From Zopfochytrium polystomum (taxonomy: Eukaryota; Chytridiomycota; Chytridiomycetes; Chytridiales; Chytridiaceae): a DNA stretch of 64,000 nucleotides. Numbering within the stretch: the first letter of the stretch is position 1; the number at the start of each line of letters is the position of its first letter. The stretch lies in contig JAIVFJ010000010.1 in the NCBI GenBank assembly GCA_025765615.1, forward strand, positions 372,001 to 436,000. The letters are read 5' to 3'. The position numbers were made by a program, and so were the translations under genes. Below, in pieces: positions 11,683-24,271 of this stretch. The notes under the pieces are model-generated. The model did not search any database. It saw nothing but the letters and a program-made list of their open reading frames with translations, and was not told the DNA's origin.

Positions 11683-12570
11683 TCATTTTGATGGTTTTCC
11701 ATGACTGCGAGTACGAACCAATAAAGAAATTAGCCATTGAGCTGACAGGAGGACTGCCTCGTATCTCAGCAGTGCTACGTAATCTAAGGTGACGACAAAG
11801 AAGAGGAAAACTCCAAAAATAAAACTAAGTTGGACAAAAATCTCTTTTCTTCGGAAAACTCTCCCCAACGCCTGCAATTGAAAGTAAGTCGATGGTCTGG
11901 GAAGCACTGTACCCACTGATTCAAACACGTTTGAGTCCACTTCAGCTTTTGCGGCTTCATTGGTTGGCCCGCCCGTATCCCCTTCAACTTTCAATTTCTG
12001 TCCAAGTTCTGCCGTAATGCTGGGAGTGTTCAACCCCACGCTTATTCTGCGTCCGAAGAATGACAGCCGCTCATTCCGAAAAAGTCCCGATGCATTTCCT
12101 TCACCGTCCATGTCGGATTGGTCCGGAGCAATTACCGGACTCAATGAATCCGAGATCGTAGTGTCTGCATTTGCTGCAGAATCTTCTTTCGCAATATTGA
12201 TCAAATCGGCTTCAACACGAGAGTTTAGCCTCCGTAGTACCATCGGTGTCAAGCTCATGCTTGCAGCTATTGATGCTCGCCGCCCTCCGCCTGATCGAGA
12301 AACTATTGATAAGGAACGCTCCCCTTGGCCCGGACCGTAGGAGTTGGAGCTGAACCTGGATACTGAGACGCTGGGGCGTTGATTAAAGCTGCTGCGCCGA
12401 CTTTGAAGGGCTGAAGAACGGGAGCCTTGCGAAAAACGACGGGCGTTTGTGGAGTTTGATGCCATTGCTGTAACTGCTTGTTGGTAGCGGTTGAGAAGTG
12501 TGTCATCGTAATCGTCGTCGTATTCTTCAATGCCTTCACCGTCGTCGTCGCTGTGGACAGAACCACTCAT
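11683..12570 (-). CDS. Ser/Arg-rich single-pass membrane protein, unknown
   Basis: The frame is open from 12651. I prefer the Met at 12570 (MSGSVHSDDDGEG) because the acidic, Ser-rich N-terminus starts there. The protein is Asp/Glu-rich at the start, then Ser/Arg-rich and probably disordered (RRSSFNQRPSVSVSRFSSNS). Near the C-terminus the segment FVQLSFIFGVFLFFVVTLDY forms a strong membrane helix, preceded by basic FRRKE. The text after ALLRYEAVLLS may be intron, with another hydrophobic segment on the same strand at about 11610-11700 (IYLFLLAFVYANA). No family is recognised. Confidence 0.55.
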   Translation of the reverse strand: MSGSVHSDDDGEGIEEYDDDYDDTLLNRYQQAVTAMASNSTNARRFSQGSRSSALQSRRSSFNQRPSVSVSRFSSNSYGPGQGERSLSIVSRSGGGRRASIAASMSLTPMVLRRLNSRVEADLINIAKEDSAANADTTISDSLSPVIAPDQSDMDGEGNASGLFRNERLSFFGRRISVGLNTPSITAELGQKLKVEGDTGGPTNEAAKAEVDSNVFESVGTVLPRPSTYFQLQALGRVFRRKEIFVQLSFIFGVFLFFVVTLDYVALLRYEAVLLSAQWLISLLVRTRSHGKPSK

Positions 12571-12651
12571 GTTGTGACAATTTTTTATTCTACGACTTTT
12601 TGAGCTCTTGAATTGGAGTTGAGAAGGTTGTATGACGGCCAAACTTTCCAA

Positions 12652-13559
12652 AAGTGCTTATTTCAGTAGGGGAAGCGGAGCAGATTACAGTCCCTTCCCC
12701 TTTCTCAGCATGGTGGGTCCAGAACGTAATCGGGTTTGAAAGTTTTTCACACTCATCCTAGATTGAGTTTGCAAATGCTGATCTTACCCAAAGAAATAAT
12801 ATTACCTTGCTGTGGTGTCGCTTTCCTGCCGCCACGTGCGTCAGTGATAATTGAGAATTATGGGACTCACCAAGATCTACTGTTTTTACTTCAGAGGAGA
12901 AGTCATGGTGTGCTGTTGACATCCATTCACGGGCGGAGCGGTCGATGGGTGGTTCATCCAACTCTTTCCTGCCAGTTTCTTGAGACAACTTGACCCGAAC
13001 AGATATTGAACAGCATGGTTTACATTGCTCGCTTCATTAATTCCGCTTCAATCAGCTGTCGTCTCTTTCCGATGACTGATTTGTTGGGGTCCGGGTGAGC
13101 CGAAACATCGAAAGTCTCCTGGTGTGTTGTAATAAGCTTGACTGGAGTTTTACTATGATGAGTTAAAATATCCTAATAGTTTTCAATATGATTGAGATAT
13201 GACGTAGTGCGGCCGATTTCAAGTTGTACACTCTTACCCCGTGTCCTTGTCGCTGCAGTCGAGCCATGGATGATCGCTCATCCAAAATCCTTTCGCCCAC
13301 CGCCCTTTCCTCCACCCAGTTCTCAAGAAGAGTCTCCCCAACACCTGCGGCTTACGCCTCAGTAAAGCTCACAAGTATGGGGGTGGAGTGCGGACCCACC
13401 ATGGTGTCGATTCCAGTCGGTCATGGCCAGCCCAATCCTCGACAATTTCGATGACAAGCGTGGCTGGACGTGGCCGCGAACCACACTTTCCCTCTGTTCT
13501 TTCTTTCTTTCTTTGCTTCTTTCTTTCTTTTTTTCTCTCGTCTTCGACATCACGAGGCG
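12652..13559. other. Intergenic; TTTCTTTC tract
   Basis: There is no supported gene. A pyrimidine tract of TTCTTTC repeats at about 13494-13540 lies just upstream of the BMS1 start and is probably part of its promoter. The other long frames here are low-complexity readings of that tract. Confidence 0.4.
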
Positions 13560-16500
13560 ATGGACTCAAGGCCAGCCAAGGCCCACAGGGCCCGCCAGGC
13601 GGGCCCGAAGGCAGCCAAGAAGAGTCAGAAGCAAAGTACATCCGCTGCAGCATCAGGAAATGCAGTCGGAAGCGGTGCAGCACAGGCCGTTAAGAAGAAC
13701 GACAACAGTGCTGCGGCCCGTCGCAACAATCCGAAGGTTGGTACTGTTGCATTACCCAAGTGGTATTCACGACCATGACCACACCGATTCGGTGATGCTC
13801 ACCACGATCACCGTGATATTTAGGCTTTTGCTCCGAACTCAGGGCGTCGCGCCGACAAAACCATTCGACGGAACATGGACAAGAGCCAAACTCGCCTCCA
13901 TGTGCCCATGGTGGACCGAACGCCAGACGTGCCAGCCCCGTTCGTCGTCGCGGTCGTTGGGCCTCCACAGGTATATCAAGGGATTCGCTCTCACCGTGCT
14001 GACGCCTTTTCAGTCTGGGAAAACAACGCTGATCAGGTCATTGGTAAAGCGGTACACGCGGCACAATTTGAATGAAGTTTGCGGCCCGATCACTGTTGTT
14101 AGTGGTATGTCTATGATGGTCCGACGGTATGTCATGTGTAACTCAGCGTGTAACAGGAAAGAAGCAGCGACTCACTTTTTTGGAATGCAACAATGATTTA
14201 AACTCGATGATAGACACCGCGAAGGTTGCCGACCTTGTACTCCTTCTTATTGACGGAAGTTTCGGGTTTGAGATGGAAACTTTCGAGTTTCTCAACATTC
14301 TTCAGACTCATGGATTTCCTCGTGTGATGGGGGTTTTGACGCACCTGGATCGATTCAAGGACAATAAGAGGCTCCGGAAAACGAAGAAAAGGCTGAAACA
14401 GCGTTTTTGGACGGAAATCTACCAAGGTGCCAAACTTTTCTACCTTTCCGGTGTGATAAACGGACGATATCCAAAGCAAGAGGTTCTGAATCTTTCGCGT
14501 TTCATTTCGGTGATGAAATTCCGACCTCTCATTTGGAGAAACACCCACCCTTACATGCTGGCCGATCGTGTGGAGGACTTGACGGACCCAGAACTGGTTC
14601 AGGCGGATCCTAAATGCGACAGAACAGTCAGCTTGTATGGTTACCTCCGTGGTAGCAACCTTAAGTTAAGCACTAAGGTAGGCTTTATGATAATGCAATG
14701 CGAATCAGTTTACCCATGTGGCTGTAGATTCATGTTCCAGGTGTTGGTGATCAATCTATTCATCATCTGAGCGCTCTGCCGGACCCTTGCCCCCTGCCGG
14801 ACAAAGTCCGGAAACTCTTGAACGAAAAACATAAACTGATCTACGCCCCGATGTCCGATGTTGGCGGCATTCTTCATGACAAAGATGCCATTTACATCAA
14901 TGTCCCTGGTCTGCTATCCAAAGGAGATGGCGTACGCCCAGAAGACACCACTGAAGGTGAAAGACTGGTGATGGACCTTCAAGAGTCCCAAAATACGATT
15001 GCCGACAAAATCCGTGCAAGTGAACTGAGACTCTTCAGCGGATCCCAACCGCTGAAAGCCGCGGACGTCGCAATGAACGCAGGAGGGGAAACCCAAGACG
15101 ATGCAAAGGACGACTATGACGACGACGATTCCGGGGATGAGCGGGGGTATGGCCTAAGTCAAACAGAGGAAGAGAACGATGATGACGAGGAAGACGATGA
15201 CGACGGCGAGGATTCGAGCGATGATGACGGTGAAGGTTTGGATGATGAGGCAGAAGAGCGCCCCGGTCGTCGAAGGGCAACTGCGGCAGCGATCGCTCGA
15301 TTGGAAGGCCGCAACGGGTTGCCCGAAGGCGAGGAGCCTGCACTCGCCGACAGTGACAGTGAAATGGGATTTGACGATGACGAAGGAGACGACGACAACG
15401 ATGAAGAGGACGAAGAGGGAGATGTTCTTAACGTTGGTGATGACGAAGACGAGCAGGAAGAGGATGAAGCCGACGGCCGCCTTCGATGGAAAGAAAATTT
15501 GGCGGGAAAAGCAGAGGAGCTCTACTTCACCAGGGCTGAGAACCTGATGAAGAAAGTGTACGGGGGTGACTCGATTTCGGCGTCATCCTCTGCAAAAACG
15601 TCAGAACCTTCGGAGGAAGATGATGACGTGCTTTTCGAGATTCCAAAGGCGCCAAAGCGGGCACCCCCATCGTTAAGTGCTCTGGACACTTGTCGAACTG
15701 ATGTTTCGTTGAAGTCGCTCTTCCAGTGGGAAGACGAGTCCGTTCTCGAGTCGCTGCGGTACCGTTTCGTAACCTCAATCACAGGAGCGAATGACGACGC
15801 TGAAGTGCACGGCGACTTCGAAGACCTCGAGACGGGCCTTGTCGGGACTGCCGACGATGGAAACAGTGGAGAGAAGCAGGGTGCGGAGCCGTCAGTGGAG
15901 GATCTTGATAAGAAGAGGGAGCAATTGAAACGGAAGTTTGACGCTCTCTATGACGGTGAAGCCGATGAGGATGCTGGAACATCCAACATATACGACAATG
16001 CAAAGGAAGAGATGGCGCAGCAAAAAGTCTTGAACGACGCGGAATTCGAAGGCATGGATGACGAATCGCGAGCGGCTGTCGAAGGTCGTCGAGCGGGAAC
16101 ATACGTTCGAATAGTGCTTAAAAATATTCCGCACGAGTTCATAACCTACTTGGATCCATTCTTTCCAATTATTCTTGGCGGCCTCACCACGGCAGAGGAG
16201 ACTGTTGGCTTTTCTCAGGTATACTAGTGATTGACCGAACGGATTATATAACTGTTTGGACCAATCAATATTAGGCCAGGATCAAGAAGCATCGGTGGCA
16301 TCAGAAGATTCTGAAGACCAACGACCCCCTCATATTGTCGGTCGGTTGGCGACGGTTCCAGACGATCCCTCTTTACTCGCTTAATGATGGGGCGCGGAAT
16401 AAGATGCTCAAATACACTCCGGAGCACATGCATTGCTTAGCAACATTCTACGGTAACTACAGCGTCTTGAAGTGATTCCTATCGCTTACTTTTCCAAAGG

Positions 16501-17657
16501 GCCGGTAGTTTCGCCGAACACTGGTTTCTGCGCTTTTCGATCCTTGGCGGACGGAACTGTAAGGTTTTGCGCGAATGGGACCGCAATTCTTACGGGTCGA
16601 TTCTCTTTACAGACTGCCTTCCGTATTAGTGCAACCGGTGTGATTTTGGACGTCAACCAGTCATCCGAAGTTGTGAAAAAACTCAAGTTGACGGGTGTTC
16701 CCTTCAAGATTTTCAAAAATACTGCGTATATTAAGAATATGTTCACAAGTGCCCTCGAAGTCGCAAAATTCGAAGGAGTACGTCTACGCACTGTCAGTGG
16801 GATTCGGGGCCAAATTAAAAAACCCGATCCGGTACGGCATTGGTGGCGCTTAGAAAAGTTTCATCTTAACGACAGATTCTATGTAGAAACACGATGGAAC
16901 GTTCCGTGCAACATTCGAGGACAAGATTCTTATGAGCGGTAATATCTGTGTTCTCATCGCTAACAGCGCACACTAAATCCGTTTTAGACATTGTCTTCCT
17001 TCGCGCATGGTACCCCGTGAAGCCAAAGAAGTTCTACAATCCTGTATGCACTCTTTTGCTGCAAGACAAGAAGTCATGGAAGGGTATGCGACTATTAGGG
17101 CAACTCAGAGTCGACGAAGGATTGAAAATCCCGAATAAGAGCGACTCTCGATACAAGGTGCAGCTAGATTTATTTCAGTTTCATAGCATCAAGCGACACC
17201 TTTCTAACACCCCAGCATAGCCCATAGTCCGAAAACGCCGTGTGTTTAACAAGGTTGGTTGCCCCCATTTTCAGTTCAAAACCCCAAATAACGCGTTGTT
17301 GAACTGCACAACAACCAAACAAATTTTCAGTTGAACATTCCACGGAAGCTGCTGGCAGAGCTGCCGTTTGCCACGAAGCCCAAGATCGCGCAGAAGCAGG
17401 GGAAAGCGCCGCTCGAGCAGCGGCGCGCCGTTGTTCTGGAGCCGCACGAGCGCAAGGTGCAGAGGCTGCTCACAGAGATCAACACAATCAAGAGGGAAAA
17501 GGACAAGAAACGAAAGGAGAAGGACGCCATCAGCCGAGCCAAAGCAGCGAAGGAGCGAGCAAAGCGGGAAGAGAAGATGCTGGAGAGGAGGAAGGAGAGC
17601 TCCAAAAAGCATTTCGCGTATGTCGACAAGCTCAAGAGCAAAGCGGGCAAACAATAA
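13560..17657 (+). CDS. BMS1: BMS1, ribosome-biogenesis GTPase (12 exons)
   Basis: Bms1 is the nucleolar GTPase that works with Rcl1 in early 18S pre-rRNA processing and 40S assembly. Exons by splice phase: 13560-13736, 13824-13970, 14014-14104, 14157-14677, 14728-16218, 16275-16452, 16500-16558, 16613-16831, 16887-16938, 16988-17157, 17221-17253 and 17331-17657. They give 1,154 codons plus stop, close to the yeast protein length. The order of blocks is [23 protein letters not shown], the P-loop GPPQSGKT split by intron 2, [30 protein letters not shown], and a long Asp/Glu-rich middle. The conserved C-terminus follows with [52 protein letters not shown] and LPFATKPKI. The gene ends 136 bases before the lipase start on the same strand. 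Confidence 0.95.
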
Positions 17658-17793
17658 ACACGCGCCTATGCTGTGTTCCCTCCCGACTGTCCAATCCGTG
17701 GCGCAGCACATCGTGGAATGAGGGTCGCGCTTGTCTTTTTTTTCTCCCACTTTTCACGTGGTTGGGGGGGCTTCAGGTTGGCCAGAGAAAAAC

Positions 17794-20508
17794 ATGATCG
17801 GCTGGATCCTGCGCCGCTTGTGGCGGCCCGAGGACCCGCGGAGGGCGCTTTGCGCTCAAAAGGAAGAGGCCCTGCACAACGCGACGACCTTCGCAGAATG
17901 GCGGTCTGTGGCCGAAGACCTCGACAGGCAAGAGCAAAGTTGATGACGATATATATGACGATGATGGGGTTGACGATGTTGATACGGAGAGAGAGAGTGG
18001 TCGGGTGTGGCGGGATCCAGCGGGGCGGCTGCGAACGCATGCCAGAAAGCGGTTTCCGTGTTGATTGCCGTGGGCGGATCGAGGTGCGCGTCGATCCGTG
18101 CCTCGACGCTGAATTAATAAAACCTGCCGCTTACGCACTCTCTTCGCAATCTCTCAGACTCAAGGGTAAATGAAACGAGCCATACTTCGCTCTTTCTCGC
18201 TGCCCAGTTGTTCCACTATGCCGTTCCTGATTGTCCCCGTCAGGCTGCGACACTTGGAAAAGCAATCCTTCCTCGCACATCTACGACCACCAGCTGATCG
18301 CCGACCGCCTCGCACGGCTTCGCGAAGCAAGATCCCTAAACGACGCTGCAGGAATGGTCTACCTGTTGCGGTCTGGTGCGTTCTACCCTCAACTTTGAAA
18401 ATTATTCTTTGCCGATGATATTCTCCTTTTGTGTCATACTTTTCCCTTTGTGAAATGAAGGCTTGCTCCGAAATCTCGGCGGTTTGAATGATCCGCGATT
18501 GTTTGAAGAAAGCTACACAGGGTAAGCCCATCTGGCCCTGCTCATCAGACATTCTGCAGGTCTACTTATTTCACTTTTTTTTCGGTTTTCAGAACGAAGA
18601 AATTAATTGAAGAGTACCAGGCTGAAGTAAGCAATGCCCACCGAATTGCAGGGCTGATTTTCGACAATGAATGTAGGTTGTGGCACAGCTGAAGCTCCTG
18701 TCCGAGACGGACGGCCTCCAAGCTAGTACCAGGCTCGAGTTTATTAATGACACGCGACAGAGCTTTGGCAGCACCGCCCTCATCCTGCAGGGAGGCGCGA
18801 CATTTGGTAAGGGGGTATTCTATCTGCCCGTCGGGAGAAGCCGATCGTGCTAACCCGCATCTCCTAAAAAAGGCCTTTATCATCTTGGTGTTGTCAAATG
18901 CTTGATAGAACACGGTCTCCTTCCGCGGATCATCAGCGGCTCGTCCGTTGGAGCTTTGATTGCGGCTCTAGTGTGCATTCATCCGGACAATGAAATGGAT
19001 GGAATTTTTTTACCAGGCGGCATTGATCTGCTCGCTTTCACCAAGAAGGCAAAAAAGGGAACCGTCCGAAGGAAAATTACGCGCTTTTTGAAGCACGGTG
19101 AGGTTTTCGTCCAAGTTTTCATTGTTTATGGGGATAGTAAAATCTAAATCAACGCCTTAAGGTCATTTAATGGTATGGTTCCTCCCTGCCATTCTAGTAA
19201 TAGCTCATCAACCTCCCAAGGACGTAAAAGTGCTAGAAGATTGTGTCCGAGCCAATGTTGGAGACATAACTTTTCAAGTAGGCCTGAATCATTCGCAAAC
19301 CAATGTTTCCTGACCCCGGTCTTGTCGAGCAGGAGGCCTACTTATTGACGAAACGAGTTTTAAATATCACCGTCTCGACAACCCGAAAACACGAACTTCC
19401 TCGACTCCTAAACTACCTGACGGCCCCGAACGTGGTGAGCCCGTGCTTTGGCCGTATTCACGGGGAGAAGAGACGTGCAGGCCATTCCAGCCGTTGCTGA
19501 CCATTGCCCATTTACGCGATCCCCACTGCAAAGCTCATTTGGAGTGCAGCCTGCGCGTCGGCGTCCATGACCGGTCTGTACCAGTCGGTGGAACTGCTTG
19601 CGAAGGACAAAAACGGCAACATTTTCAGCTGGAACCCGCAAAGTATGGGCTTACGCTGCGGGTAAAGATATCGCGCCTGTACAAGGCTAACAACAAGAGC
19701 TTACTCGCAGAAATCCTCTGGGCGGATGCCAAGTCTGACAGGTAGCTCTTCCCAACGCGTTCAACCTTTTTTGCTAGAAAGTATTGGTGGTTGCGTTACA
19801 TTCGCTCATTGCAATATCGCTACAATGGGGTGAATGATTGGAAAAGGAACACCGATTAATCACAACTCGCACCCGAAACATAACAAACCGTGTAGCAGCG
19901 AGTCTCCTGAAGCAAGGCTTGCAGAGTTGTTCAACGTAAATCACCTTATCGTTTCCCAAGCGAACCCGTACATTGCACCATTTTTGAAAAGAGCCCCGCA
20001 AGAGCCTAGGGAGGAACTTTTAATGAAAGCCTTGTCGTTCGTTTATGGAGAGATCAAGCACCGCCTGGATCAAGTAGGAAGGAGAAAGAAAGGTCACGAT
20101 TGAGAGCCAATTCTTATTCACGCTTTCCCTTTCAATATCCAGCTGAATCAGATTGGCCTCCTCCCTTCTCTTCTGCAGCCGATCTTGGTCGAAAGCCTCA
20201 AAGGCCACGTTACGATAACTCCGCAGCTATCTCCGAATGTAAGCTGCATGCTCTCTCACGAGTGGATAATGAGTGCCCCAAAGGACTTTTACACACTCCT
20301 TTCAAACCCAACATACGCCACGCTGAGTTATTGGATTACGAAAGGGGAAAAGTCGACATGGCCCTTCTTGTCGATGATCCGAAACAGAACAGTCATCGAG
20401 ATAGCGCTGGACGAGGCCGCCCGAAAGCTCAAGCGGCTTGATCAGGAGCGCGCTCTTGGCAACAGGTCTCACACAGCAGAAAAATCAAGAACAAGGTCCA
20501 TTCATTAG
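17794..20508 (+). CDS. Patatin-like triacylglycerol lipase (TGL/SDP1 family)
   Basis: It belongs to the TGL3/4/5 and SDP1 family of lipid-droplet lipases. Exons: 17794-17938, 18244-18375, 18461-18521, 18593-18626, 18677-18806, 18873-19097, 19198-19277, 19333-19434, 19534-19642, 19711-19741, 19899-20073 and 20143-20508 (529 aa). Visible blocks are [68 protein letters not shown] and [15 protein letters not shown]. These are followed by [53 protein letters not shown] and the C-terminal [15 protein letters not shown]. The serine of GSSVG is the nucleophile. Oddities: the oxyanion loop reads QGGAT instead of GGGT, and the DG(S/G) dyad motif reads DAK. Intron 1 is long (305 bp) and the start is inferred. 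The gene is shorter than yeast Tgl3/4. Confidence 0.85.
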
Positions 20509-20643
20509 CGATAATGCAGCGCTGAAAAATGCGGTGTAAGAAACGCGTGTCACATCAGATTGCATAATCGTTTTCAACTTTCATTCACATCATCTCAACC
20601 ACAATAAAAGTTCAATTGGCAATTTTACTTTATTGCGTTTGTA

Positions 20644-23600
20644 TTACAACTTTCGTTTAGCTTGAGCGGTTCCGATTTGGCATGAATTAACCTGAGTATA
20701 TGTTAGTGGTATTTTTTATGTTGGGTATTGTACCTTAGTTGCAAATCGAAGAGAGCAAACCGTTTCTTGGAGGTTCGTTGCCATGGGAGAAATATTAACA
20801 AACATAAGAGTTTTGCTGCTTCCACCGAGCGAGTTTTGCAAAAGGTATGTGAGCTTCGAGTTCCGATATGGAATGTGGGGCTCTTTGTTTGCTAACGCCG
20901 ATATTACATCTCCAAGACAGCTCAAGCTCTTGTTAATGGCTTGAGTCTCCTTGAGGCGGTCTCCAGTGGACCCGGAGGAAGAAAGTCTCTCTGATCCTGC
21001 AAGGTCAATCAGATTTAAAACGCCTTCACAGGCCTCTTCAGTAAGTGAATTTTGACCGCAGAGTCGAAGCGTAAACACGCTATGAAAACGAAGGAAGTAA
21101 GTCTTTATGACGAATATAACAATAATAAGACCTATGGCTCCTTGAAGATCGCTCGTTGCAATTAGTTGCAGCCACAGCCCGCCGGTGCGCTGCCTTCGTG
21201 AGAAGGTCGAGGACATCGCTTGGTGAACGAGGCGTAGCTGTGAATGAGATGGGTTGTTAAACCATCTTATTGCCTCTTGTGCTCACATGTGACGGCGTCC
21301 GTGACAGTGGTCCTGCCGCCATTGTGCCTGATTTCGTGCTTCTTGTCCAAGGAGCTCGGTCCAAGCAGGTCGCGAACAGTTTCGTTGTAGATTTCCAAAA
21401 ATTGTGCTTCAAAGGTGTAGGTCCAACCTTTACTTTTCAGCTGTTCTGACGATTCGAATATTTGGACAAACGCTCTCGGAATCATGCCCATCTTCACTGG
21501 ATCGAGTGGAACTCCCTCCATTGTATAAGTCTGGAAACCGCTCAATGAACACGAAACAGAATCGTAGCTTGTGCATCAGTGAACCAACTTACTTTGCCAC
21601 TGCCAGTCTGACCGTAGGCAAATATAGACACGTTATAACCATCCAATGCTTTGAAAACTCTGTTTAATTCATTTGATGTGGTGCAGGTTTTTACCTGACT
21701 GCACCAACTGAGAGATCTCGGCAAAAACAGTTGCTTGTGAAGCGTCTGTTGTGAACACCTGGTACAGGTTTGAGATATGCGAGATAAAAAACAGGCGAAG
21801 ATACCTTATCGAAGCTGAACGGAAAGCTTTTAAGAACAGTTCCGCCCTCCTAAATTTACTTAGTCAAATCAACTTTGCTTATTCAGCTCACCGTTAGGTG
21901 ATTGACTGTTATGGACTTGTCGTCCGCGGGATTGAGAACAAGGTGTGATGGCATCTCCTCTTCTGCTCCAGACTCAGCCGCTTCGCACCGTCGGTTTAAG
22001 ACTCTATTCAGGTGACAAACTCTTCTCACCTAGGAGTGGGCGGATGCGACAGAACACGCGGATATTTCCCTTCAACTCCTGCAAACTCCGATTATTGGTC
22101 CGCAGCAACTCGCAAGAACAGAGGCTACCTGGATGGTGTTGTGCAACTTTCGGCGTGTGGATTCCTCTTCCCGCAGCTTTTCTTCCAATTCGTTTATCCT
22201 GTCGTTCGCTCTTGATTTGTCCGACTCGAGATCATCGATGCGACTCTGTCGCCTCAAGAGTATCATTGTAAGCTCCTCCACTCGCGCTTTGTTTTGTTGG
22301 TTCTCTGACTCGACGCTTCGCCTGCGGCTGGATTCATCCAAAAGTTCCTCCTTTGCAAACGTTGGCTGTGGGATCACGCCATGTAAAAGTGGTGTACCTT
22401 CAACTGAGAGACTCGTTCATTACTTTGAAGCAGCTGAGAGTTCACGGAATGGATTTCCTCCTGGTGGGATTTGATTTTCAAGTCGGATGCCTCGGTTATC
22501 TCCCGTATTGTGTTTTCCAGAGTTTCTATATCCAACGCATGCTTCCTTTTCAAATTCTTCGTTGCATCAGCTGGCGCCAGTAGAGGCGCAAAAATTGATG
22601 CAATTTGAGCGAAACTCACATCAATATCCTCTTTCAATTGTCGATTTTCCGCAAGGACACTCGAATTTTCCCTTTCTTTTTCTAGCAAGCGTGCCTCGAG
22701 GTCGATCTTGGTCTCCTCCAAAACAGTTGCTTGAATGGGCGTTCATGATCGTTATTAGATAGATACCACTTCTTACATTTCTGACGGCTTTGGGCCAATT
22801 CGTCATGCAATTCCGCTGTAAGCTTGGAAGCAGTGGAGATCTTCGCTTGTGATTCGCGATCTTTTTCCTCCATATCCTGCAACCGGCCCTGGTAACACGA
22901 CCATCACCAGTTTAATAATTGAAAAGGGGATTATCTCATGCCTTCAAGTCCCAAGGTGGCCGCTTCTTTTTCTTCGCTTCGATGGCCACCGAACTGCTCA
23001 CTGCTTCAGCTGCTGCAGGGTCCTCCCTTTTTGATACGTGAGCGGAAGGGGCTTGGTTTGGCGCCGTCTTTTTCACTCCGGTTCTGGACGTGGTAGAGGA
23101 AGCGCCTAACCTTGCCGTCCGAGGAGGGACAGAGGTGGCTCTGGCTCTTGGAGGTTGCGCGGGGGCCTTCGGTCGGCTGGGAACAGCATCACTCGAGAGT
23201 TTGGCCCTCGTTCTCGGCCCGTCGTCTTCTGCTGCTTTTCTCTTCATACCAGTGCCGCTGATTGCACTGGTACCTCCCCCCACTCGAATATTCTTTGCAT
23301 CACTCTCTCTCAGTGGAGCGACCGAGGATTCTGCCGCGGCGGCAGCTTTCACTGCGGTCGTTTCGGTCAGTGTAGTGGCGGTACTTTGAGCTGCAGGGTT
23401 CGAGGACACTGGTGTCAATGTCGAAGTGGTGAGGGTGTCAGATCGTGTGTGCCTTGTTGGCCGCATGAGTTGCCGCTTCGGTGCAGCTGCTGGTGCAGTT
23501 ACCAGTGTAGTTGCTTGTGTAGTTGCTGCAGCAGTTGCTGGTGCATTGGTCGTTGCAGTTGCTGGCGCATTTACCAGTGAAGTCGCTTGTCCGCTTACGT

Positions 23601-23916
23601 TGTCGCCTTTACCCTTTTCCTCGTGTTGTGGCACGGGTGACTTTTTTTCAGCTGGCTGTGCAGCCAAAGTTGGTGTTGAATCTGAGTGGGTGCTCTTCTC
23701 AAGTGTTTCGCTCGGCGAAGCAACAGTGTTTTTGCACAGATCGTCTTTCGCACACTCCGACAGGTCGCTTTTTGTGCTGCTCAGGGAGTTCTCAGAGGGG
23801 GCGGCGGAAGAGTCGTGGGCGCATGCAACAGTGATGGGATCGGTTTCGACAGGGCAGACAGCGCTGTTGGCGGCCTCTGTCGCTGACGATGGAGGCTCAC
23901 CCACAGACGCTGCCAT
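20644..23916 (-). CDS. KAR3: Kinesin-14, C-terminal minus-end motor (KAR3 type)
   Basis: This is a microtubule minus-end motor for spindle and nuclear movements. The N-terminal ~325 residues are Ala/Ser/Thr/Pro-rich with a basic KKKKRPPW end. A heptad coiled coil follows over several exons (about 22900-22130). The motor begins [17 protein letters not shown] and continues with [26 protein letters not shown] and the P-loop GQTGSGKT, which is split by an intron (21595-21560). Then come switch [12 protein letters not shown], switch [25 protein letters not shown] and MFVNISP. The neck-to-tail end FATK is spliced to VNSCQIGTA, typical of kinesin-14. The stop is at 20644-20646. The intron after WDLK appears to use a GC donor. 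The gene converges on the lipase (135 bases) and diverges from ataxin-3. KAR3 versus a paralogue cannot be decided here. Confidence 0.9.
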
Positions 23917-24125
23917 TCTTTCTTTCCTATACTTGATGGCTCTACCGGCCGTTTGGGGGGGTGGGCGGTGCGCTTCTCGTCTGCTTGGGCGGGGCCAAAG
24001 TTGGGGAAAGAGATGCAGCCGCCGCCGCCACCACTGATTGGAGTTGTTTCTGCTTTGTTTTCCGGACGGACTGGACGCGGCGGCGTGGTCCTTTCTTTCT
24101 TGTCAGCTGGTCTTGCCGGCTGCTG

Positions 24126-24235
<110 letters not shown>

Positions 24236-24271
24236 CCATGTGGTGCCACAGATTGAAAGAACAGGTTCAGC

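Noticed and set aside
12303..12566. Thr-rich minus frame and opposite-strand frame at 11960-12340
   Set aside because: Shadows of the membrane-protein gene in other frames.
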